In this document: one piece after another, positions 9,401 to 24,400 of the stretch
How the letters are laid out: each line of letters opens with the position of its first letter
Numbering within the stretch: position 1 is the first letter of the stretch
NCBI GenBank assembly: GCA_009801015.1
Contig: VHZZ01001250.1
Coordinates: 25,946 to 73,351 of the forward strand
From: Silene noctiflora
Lineage: Eukaryota > Streptophyta > Magnoliopsida > Caryophyllales > Caryophyllaceae
Length of the DNA: 47,406 bases
Direction: 5' to 3'
Position numbers and translations under genes: made by a program
The notes under the pieces: model-generated
Told to the model about the DNA's origin: nothing
The model's database searches: none
The model's input: the letters and a program-made list of their open reading frames with translations, nothing else

Positions 9401-12400
9401 ACGAGTGAAAGTTTATGCTAAAATATCTTGTGGGAGATAAATCTGTATTGACCCAGTGAAGAGCCTCGTTTGTCATTTTACTTGACCTTTTACAGTTCAA
9501 AGCCTGTCACCTATATGTAAATTGAACTCTTCAAGTCCTTGGAAATTTTTTTGCCTAGTGGCTACTATCGGATGTGGATTATCAGGCAGCTGGCACATTT
9601 GTATGAATACTATGGTAGGGTGGGGTTGGTGGCAAAAAGAGTTTATGCGAGTTGAAGGAAAAAGTTTGTAATTAAGTTGTTTGAGGCTTGTCTTGTCACA
9701 AGTTGATTTTGATTTCTTTTTTTGTGCAAACATATCTTGAGATGGTAAGTACATACTCTGTTAACATATGTCTTTGTGACACTGCAGATTGGGACCTCAA
9801 AGTTTCTCGGCTTTGTCGACTGCAATTAGCATTGACGTACTTAAAGTTTGAAGAGATTGAGCAGTAAGTTATGCACAATATTCTATATTTTTCTTATAAT
9901 AATGAATTATTTAGTTCTAATTATGAAACTGCAAACTTGTAAATCCCAATAAAGTTTGACCAGAAGCATACATTCGTGAGCAACTTGCCAACATCAGCCA
10001 GTTTATTAGATGCTGAAGTACATTAGTGCCGAGTATTGTAAAACTTTGAAAGTATGAATACAAGTCAGAGTTTGAAAAGTGACTGAAACAGTTGTTTCGC
10101 AGAGTATGATTAATGAATGTGGCTTACTATCTTAGTTTTCTTTTTAGTAACAACCATGATTGTTAACCTGACTTGGATATCTCATGACGGCTTGTCATTA
10201 ATAATGAGGGTTTTGACCGACGGGTGAATAGTATAGTGTAAGGGGAGACATTGATTTGGTGGAAATATATTAATATTGGAATGATGCCACTAAACAAGAT
10301 ATTTCAAGGTTGAGAGTTGGTGGGACGGAGGCAGTAGGTGGTAATGATTTTTTGGTTTCATTGTAAATGACCGCTTTCAAATTCTGATCATTGATTGTAC
10401 GTTTATCGTTCATAAATCATTTATACCTGCACTGAGCGCGTAGCCTGTTTACATATATCTCAAGGAGTATTTACTTTAAAAATATTAACAGAGCTCTAGA
10501 AATGCTTGCTGAAGTCAATATCGCTGAAGAAGGTATCTTGCGACTGATTTTTGCTGCCATATACACAATGGTTCACAAAGTTGGAAATGATGTTGAGGTA
10601 CCTGCTGCCTTAAGGTATGGTAAATTAAGTGTGTGTGAAAGTTTATTGCAGTGTCTTCTTGTATGTGTCATTCTGTACTTTGTTCATTTGTTGTGTTGTA
10701 TACTTGTATATGATTCATGACTACATGAGTGATTAATCTTTGCCTTTGCCTAGTTTTAAGAGTACTGTCATGGGCACCATGGCGTCATGCTGTGCCGTGG
10801 ATCTCATTGGGTAAATGTTGTTCATGGATTCATGCCATTCCCTCACAACTCGATATCCTCTAGATTTAGCCTCGGAATTTTTTTCATGTAATGCATAGTT
10901 CGTTGATTTGAACAAAGTGCAAGGGCTTCATGTATACATCCTGTTTTATTGTCAAGTATATAGCTTTCTAGTCTTTCCCGACAATGCATGGTGCTTTTAT
11001 TTCCTCTTTATGCCACAAATACTCCACTTGCTTCATGCTATTTATTTCTGTTATTCATTCAAGTAGTTGCTGTGAAAAATGGTCATCTTGAAGAGAAGGA
11101 TGTTGTTTCTGCATTTTTTGGACAAGACAATATATAATTACGGGGCACCAACTGGGGATTTCCACTTACAAAAAAATGTCAAAAAGGTGACACTCATCTA
11201 CAAAAAGATTGCTGGGGGATGGGGATGACGCCCATATACAAAAAAGACACCCTGGATGTAATTTTCTTCATATAAATGTTGCTTGATGATTTTGTCACTG
11301 GAGCTCTTTATTGATACTTGCATGTTGACACAATTTGATCCCCTTCCCTCATACCCAACCAAAATAAAAGAAAAGTCCTGATAAATTTAGCATCAGGTTA
11401 TATAATCATAGTAGTCTCAAATTTAAAAACTAAACTTTTATTTCTGACAAGCAAGAGAGTCCTAATAGAGAACATGTCTGCGAGAAATTCTTTGGTACAT
11501 GTGAATATACCACGTCATTGTACACCCAAACAAATGAGAAAATTGAAATTGACATCATATCCTATAAATAACGAAGGAGAATCTATGTGAAATAGAAAAG
11601 AAGGTTTCTCACTAGCTTAGTTTAAAAAAGCGTGCCTTGAGTGCGCCTAAGNNNNNNNNNNNNNNNNNNNNNNNNNNNNNNNNNNNNNNNNNNNNNNNNN
11701 NNNNNNNNNNNNNNNNNNNNNNNNNNNNNNNNNNNNNNNNNNNNNNNNNNNNNNNNNNNNNNNNNNNNNNNNNNNNNNNNNNNNNNNNNNNNNNNNNNNN
11801 NNNNNNNNNNNNNNNNNNNNNNNNNNNNNNNNNNNNNNNNNNNNNNNNNNNNNNNNNNNNNNNNNNNNNNNNNNNNNNNNNNNNNNNNNNNNNNNNNNNN
11901 NNNNNNNNNNNNNNNNNNNNNNNNNNNNNNNTCCAAAAGGCGCGCGCCTTAGCCTTGCGCTTTGTGCCTTGTCGCTTCAGCCCCTAGCGCCTCACTACGC
12001 CTTACGCATTTTCAAACTAAGCTCACTAGTTAAGGAGTAACCGGTGTATGGTGGCGTGATATACTGGGTGTACCGCAGAATTATTTAATATTTGTTACTT
12101 GAGGGAGGCTGCTTACATCTGGGCCTCACTGTATCCTGTCACAACCTTACAGATGGTACACTACTTGATCGTCTGAATATCTAAGAACTCTCACCTGATG
12201 TTTATTTCATTAAGGCTTGTATAAATTTAATGGCCTTCTTTCCTGACGAGAAAGATTTTTACTGAAGTTTAAAACTGTACATGTTTCTACAGAACGTGTC
12301 TGCTACTCGAGGTAGGCTGTGTACACGAAGTTTAGAACATGATATGCAGTATACATACTTCAAAATCTACTCAGTATGCCTTCTGTCTAAAGCGGTTTAG

Positions 12401-15400
12401 GAAAAAATTGAAGTTGTACATGGCCAACCTTTATCTAGTTGTACAAAAGTTGTTTCTTGCTACCTGTGTAAGTGTCTTACCGTGTAATGATAGAAGTCCT
12501 GCACTCATTATGTTTCTATCTCGTTTAGCTAAATGTTTAACTGATTGTTCCAGATTACTTTCATTGGGAACGCGTTTCTCTATCAAAATGCTTCGTAGAC
12601 TTGCATTTATAGAGCTCCAAAACGAATGTGAATTGCAAAGGATACAAGGAACATGTATCCTTTTACTACCCCCATCTTTGCCGTGTACACAAGAAGATGA
12701 TCGCTCATATTCAAGAAGGCTTCATGAATTGTCTTATTATTTGGAAATCATCCGAAATATTCAATGTCAGCTTGCTGCAAAATATAAAAGGCCTGGACAG
12801 GGAGCGGTATATTTTTATCTTTTTTGACCCTGCTCCCTCTTTGACATGAATATTAACTTCTTATTCAGTGTAAAATTCTGATTGCAACTACTGAAACCAC
12901 AGATAGAGGCTTGGCAAGCACAAGATCTTGAGAACCAGCAAAGTTCTTTGCTTGTTGATGACCAGCTTTCTATTGGCAGAACTGATGGAATATTAATGGA
13001 TAATCAAGACCAATATGAATCCACTTCTCTTGAAGCAGAAATGGGTTTTCGTGATCCTGAAAACCTCGCATTGGTTCCTGTTAATTCACGGGGTTCTGAT
13101 AATGTTGATCATTCAGGAATGCAAGATGAAACATCAGTTATTGTAGCAGGGTCAATTCCAAGAAGAAAACTCCCTTTGGAGAACCCTAAAGATATGTTTG
13201 CACGTTGGGAGATGAACAATTTGGACTTGAAAACTGTAGTCAAAGATGCTCTTATGTCTGGTCGCCTTCCCTTAGCAGTCCTTCAGCTGCATCTTCATCA
13301 GTTAAAAGATTTGGTTGATGATAAGAAACAGAGCGACACTTTTGCTGAAGTTCGTGAAATCGGAAGAACAATTGCCTATGAACTACTCTTGAAGGTATTG
13401 TTTCTTTGTTATTACTATATGGAAATGCTCTCTTATGATTATGAGAATGTCTTATCCTCACCCTTTTATTTTTTATTAATTAAGTTGTACAATTTTTTTT
13501 CATACGTCATTAACTGTAATGGAAATATGTGTGGTCTTATACTCACAATGAGAAAATAATAGGGGGACACTGCACTGGCTGTTACTACACTTCAAAAGCT
13601 TGGAGAAGACGTTGAAACATGTCTGAAGCAGCTACTGTATGGTACTTTGAGCAGATCACTCCGGAACCAAATTGGCGAAGAAGTGAAAAAATATGGGTTT
13701 CTAAAGTCATATGAGCTGGCATTACTTGACAGGATATCACTGATAGAGGTATTTGATACCCCCCTTTTGTTTTTATAGACTTCGTTTGACCAAGGATCAC
13801 TTCATAAGAAATTATGGTGAAGTACCACAGTTGGCCTTTAATATCAAATTTGTTTACACAAATGGGTGTTTGTAAGGGTATCTAAGAAATTTAACAATTT
13901 GTTGCCAAAGTAAAGAGGGGATTCTTAATTTTGGAACAATCTAATATGAAACCAAGACCAATAAAAACTGAACTGAGGTACTAATTTTATTGCTATATCT
14001 TATATTCACTTCAAGTTGGAGTATGTTAGTGGTTCACTTTAATTTGGAGTATGTTAGTGGTTGATCACAAGTCTTTTCCAGCTAACCTTTATATTTTTTC
14101 CTTTTCTGGCAGAGAATCTACCCATGTAGCAGTTTTTGGAGGACATATGCTTTCAGGAAAAAGGAAGTAGTTGGAGGCTTACCGCTTACAAAAGACTCGA
14201 AAGACTTTAGTTTGTATCTCTTGTGCACTGCTTTCAGAAATCATAGCATTGAGTGCAATGATATTAATGGAGTAGTTTTAGGTTCATGGGCTAATGTAAA
14301 CTGTGTTGATGTTAGCTCCGACGGTGATGACAGTAGTCTAGGGGGATACTGGGCTGCTGCTGCTGTGTGGGCCACTGCATGGGATCAGACCACCATTGAT
14401 CGTGTAAGTTATGTATGCATGATTGAAGTTATTTCTGATCCCCTTGCTTTTCTAGTAGTAAAAACTTTGGCTAATTTTCTTACAGCTATTTTAGCACCGC
14501 CCTGGGTGAGAATGTAGAAAGATTTGAAAGCCAATGCATTCTGTTGTTTTTTTTATAAATCACTTGACTGAATATTAACAGTAATTTCCCCCGAGGTCAC
14601 TGATAACTGCTGCACTTGTTTATTTTGGTTTACTGTTCATATGAGGGACTGAATAATGCAAACATACGGAGTACTAAACATATTCTCCCTGCTCACCCTT
14701 AAGTTGTCCCATTTATCAGAGCTATGTAAGCTTTCACATTCTTCCGGTTTCTGGAGCCAAGAGCGCAAGAGTGTAGTGGAATGCATTTAAACGGTGCAAT
14801 AGACAGTTAGCGTTACATATACATTGTGAGTGTGTTCAAGGTGCACAATTATAACGGGGACAGTTTTTGCCAATGGTCACATGCAAACACAGCTTCCCTG
14901 ATACTAGGTGTCAGAGGGTATACATCCGGGTTCCCTTGCTTGCGCAAGCATTATCCTCTTTGGGGACACTGGGCTGATGTTACTGTCTTGTTTTCATTGA
15001 GTGCCAAGTCTTCTCTTATCTAGTTTGTGATCTTTATTCATTTTATTCCTTCCAGAAAGCTATAAAGATAGTGCAGACATTGAATCTGCTATCTCTTCTT
15101 ATCTTTTGTTTGATGTTCTGTAGATACTGGTGCTGGCGTGCTGCTATGTCTTAACATGCTTGATTGTTACTTAATTGTTTATGGATAGGATGAACTTGAG
15201 TGATTGCAATTACTCAATTATGTATCCAAGTACATTCCCCTGGATGATACAAGTCTCTTCGACTTTTAATTCCAGTTAATTCAATTTAGTGCTACGTATT
15301 TCTCCGTACATTGTATTTGTCAATACACCTTGCTAAACATTAGTTTAGTTTCCATTCATGTTTTTTGATAATTAGTTGCTATTCATGTTAGTTAGGTTCT

Positions 15401-18400
15401 TAAGCTGACATCAAGGTCTGTTCATGTTTTGTAGATTTTGCTGGATCAACCATTTTTATTGGGTGTTCATGTGATGTGGGAATCACAGTTTGAGTATCAC
15501 GTTTGCCATAATGATTGGGAGGAAGTCTCTAAACTTCTGCAGATGATCCCAAGCTCATTGTTGTATGACAGAAGTCTCTTTATCAGTCTGGACGATCTGT
15601 TACCTGCTTCTTCAATTGGAGACTGTGTGGATTCTGTAGATTATGGCGGGTATGCTTGCCCTCCTGATGAACTTGACGCAGTGTGTATAGAAATTCCAAA
15701 TATTAAAATTTTTCGGTCTCCGCTCAATTTGACGTGCTCATCATGGTTGAAAATGCTCATTGGTCGGGAGCTTGCCAAGAGATTTATTTTCCTTAAGGAA
15801 TGTTGGGTTGGAGCAAGAGAATTCATCTTTTTATTAGCACAGTCTGGCTTCCTTGGTGGAGAAATTGGGTCATCCATTCGGACAGAGTTTGTACATCACT
15901 CAGCTATTATAGATTCTGCAAATGTTACAGAATTCGATCCCATTACGTTTGGGGCCTTGCACAAACTTGTTGTGCATTACTGTGCTCAGAACAATTTGCC
16001 GCATTTCCTTGACCTTTACCTTGACCATTACAAATTGGCTTTGGATAGTGACAGTATTGGTGCACTACAGGATGCTGCAGTAAGTTCTATTTTCAACACC
16101 AATCAAAGCTTCAAACTTGCACAGTGGTATCTTTACAAAAATACTCCTGCTTGGATGTTCAACAATGTGATGTGTAATACCTTCTCGAGCCATTGCAAAT
16201 TTGCAATGGATGGTTGTGTCTCCAGAAAAGTACACATTACTGGAGTATTTATGTAAAAGATATTACATTGCAATTTTTACGAATATCTGTAATCCAAATT
16301 TCACATATCTTTACTACTACACATGACTTTTTCTTGTGTTAAGCAATAGAGGACTGATAAAGAGACCATCCTCCTTTTTATATACTCACTTTTTGTGTGA
16401 AGAGTGAAGACAATATAAAGTCTGGTGCATCCTCCTTTTATACAGTACAAAATAAGTCTGGATATATGATAAAGACTCCATAGCCATATTGCTTTATACA
16501 GTACAAAATAACTCTTGGTATATGATGAAGACTCCGTAGCAACAAGTATCTTCGAAGATGATACACCTAGCTGTTGTGCATATTACTGATTTACAAAGTC
16601 ATCTTCGATTAATAGAGATATATTACCTCTAATGTCCCCTCAGATACTCATCTTCTACAGTATTTCTTCTTTGATGTTGAAACTGTTAGCTTTGGTCTCT
16701 TTAGATCGGTGTAACATTTTCGTTGTGTTATTGTTTCATTTTTCTCTCTTCTTTTCTTTGACATCACTCTACTCGGAACTGTTCCGTGTAACTCTTGCTA
16801 CTGGAGATACTGAAGGTCAATTTATGATAATGTTGACTTAGATCTTGTATCTCGGTCCCAAAAGTGACGGCAAGGAAGTTCAGTTAATATATTTCAAATT
16901 CTTGACATTTGCTCCACTCAACTATTATTATGTCAAATGACTCAAATCCTTTGCTAAACTGTTTTTGCGGGAATTCTTTGTACGGCTGTCATTGCTACAC
17001 TAACTCTGCTTTGCCACAGGGCGATTGCCAATGGGCAAAATGGTTGCTTTTTTCCAGGACCAAGGGGCATGAGTATGATGCATCATTTTCTAATGCGCGT
17101 GCTCTTTTAATGCGTGATGGTGAAAGTAGTCTCCCTATCTTGGATGCTAATGCAATAATTTCTACTGTGGATGGCTTTGCTGAAGCTGGATGGGTAATGG
17201 CAGCACTAGCCACATTAATGTATGCTCCCTTACCTATACAAAACTGCATAAGCAGTGGAAGTGTGAAGATGAACTGTAGCTCTTCTCAGTGCACATTGGA
17301 AAACCTGAGGCCTGTTCTTCAAAAGTTCCCTACTCTGTGGCGCATTCTTTTTTCAGCGTGTTTTGGCCAAGATACCAACCAGAGTGTTTGGGGTTCTAAA
17401 GGAAGGACCGGTAATGTCTACATCATCTTTCCTTGCTTGTTGACCATGTTTAGTTAGTCTAACGACCTTCCTATTAATTGACATTTCAGCTTTGTCCGTG
17501 TACATTAACTGGCGAGACAGTATGTTTTATTCTTCTGGACATGACACGTCACTTCTGCAAATGCTACCATACTGGTTTCCTAAAAGGCTACGAAGGCTAA
17601 TTCAACTTTTTGTCCAGGTTAGTTCTGCAATTGCTCTTTTACATTTTTGTATCTCAAGCTGGTATTCACTCAAAGAGAAGTTGAGATATAGCAGTTGTTT
17701 GGCGTCTCTGAAATAAATGGTATGGCATGATTGATCTTTGGAGAGGATTGCTTGCTTAAATGATATTTGTTGCTGCCTTTATAGGGGCCTCTGGGATGGC
17801 AGACGACAGCTGTTTCTGGTGAAGACCCTTATGCACAACGAGACATAGAAATTCTTTTGAGCAATCAAGAATACTCTGAGATTAGTGCAATATCCTGGGA
17901 AACAGCTATCCAAAAACAAATTGAACAAGAATTGTACCCTCCAGTAGAGGTATGTAGTAATGGTGTTTTTTTCCTGAAAGATATTATTAATGGTGTTTTG
18001 ACTTTTGATGGTAGTACCTTATTTGGTTCAGCGCTGTTTGTCGCCATTATTCCAATAAAATATGCTTTATCTTTAACTAGTTGCTCACATTAACCGGACT
18101 CCGAGGCAAGTAGATTATCCGTAATTTTATATCTTACCTTGATCCTGTGTTCCATACATAGCTATGCCATTCTGTGTTCCTTACCTGTGTCAGTGTTTTA
18201 TCATTTCAATCCTTAACAATGTAACTTAGTTGCTTTTGGTACTGAGATGGGAACTCCTGGAATTTGTATTTAAGTAGACTTCCTATAATTGTTAGTCATG
18301 TCTGCGTGTCAATTTGAATGCTCTTAAATACTGCTCGCTTGTTAAGGGATGGGGGGTATTTGGTAGTTTAGCTGTTTATCCTTTTTGGAGGGTTTTATAT

Positions 18401-21400
18401 AGATCAATGACTTCCCTGAGTCCGATTAAGAGAGGAATTAAGATAACCAAAGCTCCTCTTAAGGTGTGGGTTTCAGGGAGAGTCAACACCAATGATATTC
18501 GTCTGCGCTAGAGGTGTACTGGCATAGTGTCACTCTTAGTCAAGATGTGTGTGCTATGGGACTATGGGTTGCCTCTATTCAAAATAAAATGAGGAAGAAT
18601 CTTGTAAGGTGGTTTTGCCATGTGAGTCAAAATCAATTGAGGCATTAGTTAAAGAATGTGAAGTGTGATAAGCTTGTAAGGGGTAGGATGAGACCCAAGA
18701 AAAAATGGATAAGGGTGATTATAAACAATATGGATTTATTGGGCCCCTGCTCAAGGTTGACACACCTTAATCGAGAAATGGTCCAGTTTTTATTTTTTCT
18801 CAGTTAATTTTGTTTTAAAAAAGGCATGTATGACAGACTAATGGAGTCGTTGCTATTTTGATGTTTCTCTGCCATTTATTTCCTTGTTAATTATGTAGCT
18901 CTCTCTACTGTAGCTAATTGAGCTGAATAACTGATAAAATGAATTTGACTATCCTACTTTGTCATGGATAACTCTTATGTGCGTTATGATCACTGCAGGA
19001 TACCGGGGTTGCACTGGAGCAGCACTTGCATCGTGGACGTGCGTTTGCTGCCCTTAATCAGCTTCTTGGTTACAGAGTCCAAAAGCTGAAATCTGATGGC
19101 ACTGATGGATCACAATCTAATGCTTTGACACGTGGACAAGCAAATATCCAGTCAGATGTGCAAACATTGCTTGCTCCGTTAACGCAAATTGAAGAGTTTC
19201 TTCTTTCCTCGGTACATACTGCCTCTTAATTATTTCGAGTTATGGAACTGCTCCAAATAACCTCAATATTTCTAGTCTATGGTTTTATGTCATAATTTAT
19301 AATTAATTAAGAAACCTGAGCGGTTATTTATCAGGAGGCAAATTATATCTAGGTACCGTTATTGACGGTAGTTCATGCTATTTTGCATCCAAAATCATGT
19401 TGTTATTGTCATGTTGAGACAGCTGTCTCTGTGGGGGACTTCAGTTAGCACGCTTGGATGTTCGTTGTTTGGAAAGACTGGTCCATTTCTATTTGTGGTA
19501 AAGATGGGACACTAAGTACCTAATATCTTTACCCCAAAGAGTTCTATGTTTTCTATTGTGGTAATGATTGGACCACTAAGTACCCGATTTCATTGCACCA
19601 AAGATTCCTGTTGTAACTACAATTCCTTTATGGAAAATAATAGGATCCTGAGGTTTTTTGTAAGATCATACGCACATAATTAATGGAGGCCTGGTGGGTC
19701 ACACTACATGCTTAATTTTATGGATTTGAAACAGGTGTTTCCCTTACAGTCGGTCTCAGTGCTGGTAGTAGAATTTCTTTTTATCCAAGTGTAGTCTCCT
19801 CTTATTACTAGGAGATGTAATGCGACTTTTTATTTTATTTTATTTTCGTTTATTATAAAAATTGTCATTATAAGTTAAGAGCATTCGTGCACTTCTACTC
19901 CGCAGTTGGTTACTACATTTGTTCTGTGAGTCGGGGCTTTTGATTTGATTATGATGATTGATGAGTGTATGTGCTTGGCTTCCTTGTTGCATTTAGCGTC
20001 ACTAGTCTGAAGAGAGGATGATCATCTTGAGTTATATATTTCTTTGCTTGAATGGTTGGCCACAATGACCTTGTTACCTGTAATACAGTAGAAGTTTGTG
20101 TGCTTTCATTTGTTCTGATTATAAGGGCTTGAAGTTGATTTTATCTCCAAAAATTTCAGGTTATGCCCCTTGCAATAACAAACTATCAAGATTCTATGCT
20201 GGTTGGTTCATGTGCTTTTCTGTTAGAACTTTGTGGTTTGTCTGTTAGCCAGCTTCGTGTTGATGTTTCTGTATTGAGAAGGATTAGTTTGTTCTACAAA
20301 TCAAATCAAGTGGACCAGCAAAATCAACTTTCATCTAGTGGCTCCTCTCTTCTTGGTGCTACCAGTGATGCAACTGTTGCAGATTCGCTTGCTAAAGTTC
20401 TAGCAGATTATTATCATCACCAGGAACATCAAAGTGTCAATAAGCAGGAGGGAGCTGAAAAGCTTGCTAAGGGCCAGCGACTTTCACCCCTGATGCTTGT
20501 TCTTCAGCATCTGGAAAAAGCTAGTCTGTTGCTAAATGCTAGCGAGAAATCATGCGGTTCTTGGTTGTTGAATGGTGATGGTGATGGAAACCAGTTAAGA
20601 TCTCAGCAGAAGGTTGCCAGTCAGCATTGGAGTTTAGTTAGCGCTTTCTGCCAAATGCACCAGATTCCACTGAGCACAATGTACCTTGCTTCCTTGGCGA
20701 GGGACAATGATTGGGTATGATTCTCATATCTGAATATAGGGAAACTGTTAGAACTTGGAACTTATTAGATTGCTGAAATAATGATTTTTTTTTTTTAATA
20801 CATTCATGAATATGAAAGGAACATGCATCTGGGTTGGTACATGTTTGGGAATGTATACTTCTCAGTTGTACATGAGTGTAGGAGTGAACTAGTGACAGAC
20901 ACATGAAGAGGATGTATTATATGTATGCATGGCTCTCTGTATTATTTTAGAGTAGATTCATTTTTGTCTATTTTCTGTATAAAAGAGACTTTGACTTGTT
21001 TTGTAGTTAAAAGATGTAGCCACTACCAAGTGTAGTTAAGAGATGTAGCCATAAGTCCGTAACTAAGTGTATGTTCTGTGTGAGTTATGTGCGTCTTTGA
21101 TCCCTTGAATAAAAGGGTAGATTCAGGTTAGCTGGTTGGTGTAAATTGGCAAGTGAGGGTTGTCAAGATCCACTTAAAACTTGTATTTGTAAGACTTTAT
21201 TTAGAGTGGAGCTATGTCGTTGTGTAGGCTTACGCAAATCACTATATGATGTCCTTTTGCATCTCCTAGGTATCATATGTGACTGTCAGTCTTCTTAACT
21301 GAGATAATGAGAATCAATGATTCAGACCATGATGCCTTTTTTCTGCACAGTTTGGTAATGATGATGTATTTTCTTTAGGTTGGATTTCTCTCAGAGGCAC

Positions 21401-24400
21401 AGGTTGGTGGATATCCTTCTGACGTGGTGATTCAAGTGGTGAGAAACTATGCAACTATTTTTCTAATGGATTGGCTTTCATCTGCTACGTGTCATAGTAA
21501 TTGTTGTCGTAGTAATTATTGCCATATTTTTTCACATCAGCTTTTATATGAAGACATTTATCTTAATATGTTATTAGGCTGCGAAAGAGTTTACAGATCT
21601 TCGTCTAAGGACTCACATATTGACAGTGCTGAGGTGCATGGGATCCAAAAAGAAAAGTATCATGTTGTCAAGCGTAGATTCTCCAGAAAGCAGGAGCGAA
21701 TCTCCCTTTATAAGTCAAGATATTCGTTCACCAGCGGAACTTTTCCAAATTTTAGCTCAATGTGAGAAACAAATGCAACCAGGAAAGGCACTACTTTGGA
21801 AGGCAAAAGAGTTGAACTGGTCTTTGTTGGCTATGATTGCTTCATGCTTTCCTGATGTCGCTCCCTTACCTTGCTTAACAGTTTGGCTGGAAATTAGTGC
21901 TGCAAAGTGAGTATTCTAACCTTACTCGTGGGGTGCATGATGAGGCTTTTCTTTTCTCTGTTCCCCCCTTACTCTTATCACTTTGTTTTTAACTGGCAGT
22001 GTCTGTGCGCTTTGTTGTTTGCTGTTCTTTGTTTTTGTCTTCAACTACCGAAATGGAAATAGTGTACCCGTCAGCAGTCGACAGTACAGTCGCACAATAG
22101 TAGAGCCTTAATCCCAAAAGACAAATGCGATTTTTTTTCTCTAAAAAAATAAATAATAAAAATAACTGTAATTATAAATAAATAGATCATTATATTATTA
22201 TCGACAAAAATTTAAACTAATAAATACTATATAAAATAATAAATCATAAGAACATGAACCAAAAGAAAATCAAACTTTATCATGTACGCGCAGATTCCTT
22301 CTCCACAGTGTCCTCTCCTACACCATATTTTCTTTGATCTCAGCAAGTGTATCACATTTCTTATAACTTCAATCTATGTTTTGCACTTCTCCTATCCTTT
22401 ACAATCTTATCTTTTCCCGATCTTCTTGTCTTTTAATCAACATCTTGCTTTGTCTACGTTGTACATAACCAGACCACATATGTATCTCCGCCACATTCAT
22501 CTTGCTGAACTGCGCTAGAATTGGCCATACAATTTACGAGGCATGTTAAGTTCACATTTGGAACCCTCGGCTACTCTCCATTTCAACCAATTTGCTTTAA
22601 TTCTTTGAGCCAAATCTCCATCCATTTTTTCATCCTCTGGATTATACATCCTAAATATCTGAAAAGTGAGATTCTTGAAAAATGTTTCCATATATGGTGA
22701 TCATTCCTACATTTGTGCATACATTCCCCCTAAAACTATACTAGCTTAAAGCCAAAGTCCCCAAGTTTTGCCTTTGGAGGTTCCAAATTCCTTCCAACAC
22801 TTTCTCTCTTTTCTTTAATCAATGCCATATCATTAGCATCATCACATCGGGATATTTTTTTTTAAATTGACCCCGTCAATTCGTCTGACCGTGGCAAATA
22901 AAAGGACTATGTGAAGAGCCTTGATGCACCTCAATTGCAATGGGAACTCTCCTGTCTATCCCACCTTAATAAGGCCAACTATAGTACTTTGTTACTTGAT
23001 CATACGCCTTCTCTAGATCATTCACTCATATGCATATCTTTCTTCTTATCTCGATAGGTTCCATCATCTACCTCATAGTCTCATACAATAAATTGCCTCC
23101 ATAGTCGATCTTGTAAGAGTCCCACACATACATCATTATGCGATATAACTTATTAGTAACCTATATTACATGTTTGTAGTAGTAGTAGTTGTTGTTGTTG
23201 GTGGTGGTGAGGTTTATTGCAAATGTGATTGTAAAGCTGTTTGGGCAAATAAATGTGTGTGCCACCATGTGCTTTGCGTAGTTGCTTTTTCGTATCTAAA
23301 GTGCTATAAATGTGTCCCCCACCATGTGCTTCGTTATTTGCTTTTCCAGAAGTGGTATGAAGTTATGAACCTATTGGTTTTGTGTATGCTGCATAGTGAG
23401 GCAAAATAGTTACTCTCACAGTTTTCCTCTGACCAAAAATATCCTTCTGGACAATTTTAAGAAATGACTATTTCCAACTTTTTAATGGCAGTATACGATG
23501 TTTTACAGGGAAATCTCGTCTGTCAGAGAAAGTGAAGTAGCTTCCCAGATAGCAAATAATGTTGGAGCTGCTGTAGAAGCCTCAAATGCCTTGCCAACAG
23601 ATGACAGTGCCCAAACACTTCACTACAATCGAAAAAGTCCAAAGCGACGGCGGCTAATCGATCAAGTGTCAGATGACTTCAATTCTGCCAGCACGAATAA
23701 CATCTCAAGTGCTCATGCAAGACTTCTAGTTGAAGAGGTCAAGGAAATTGGAATGGACAATGATGTCAAATTGTCGAAAGATTCAGATGACTGGCCGATA
23801 TCTTTGCCAAAATTAGTTGCTCTGCTTTGTCAACAACATCAATTTCTTCCTTTGCTTAGAGCTTTTGAAATGTTTTTGCCCTCGTGCTGTCTGTTACCTT
23901 TTATCCGTGCTCTTCAGGTTTGTCTACCTAATCATTGCTTTTAAAAGAATAGTTGCGCATACTTTTCCCTGTTCACTATACATTTCTAGAGTTGCAATTC
24001 TCGACGCAGATTTCATTGTGTGTCATTCGGAAGAATCTCGTTGTATTTAAATCAAACAAGGGTAAGATTGCTGATATCCTATACGCTCTCACTTCATCAT
24101 AGTTAGGAACCTTTTGTGGCACTGGACAATGTTGCTGTTTCCGGGGACTGCCCAAAGTTTTCATGTGATTATTTGCCTCAGCTGGGTTGTTAATTAGGAC
24201 GATTTCAGATCTTATAGGGAATAGAATGGTTGTCCATGAGAACTGGCTCAATCATAGCAATTTTTAGGCATATTAGCCTTGCCATTTGTTTCCATAGGAT
24301 CTTGGGTATCCGAATATCCGGGAATGTTTTTATTTATGGCTACTCTTGTGTCAGAGATAAACACTGTTTTATCAACAAGCCTTAAGGGTGGTTATAGGAT

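Noticed and set aside
11622-11987. Open frames running through the N gap
   Set aside because: They consist of undetermined bases and have no evidential value.
20880-21130. Possible solo LTR in spatacsin intron 14 (TATAAAAG box, repeated AGATGTAGCC)
   Set aside because: No TG...CA ends or target duplication could be found, so no element is called.
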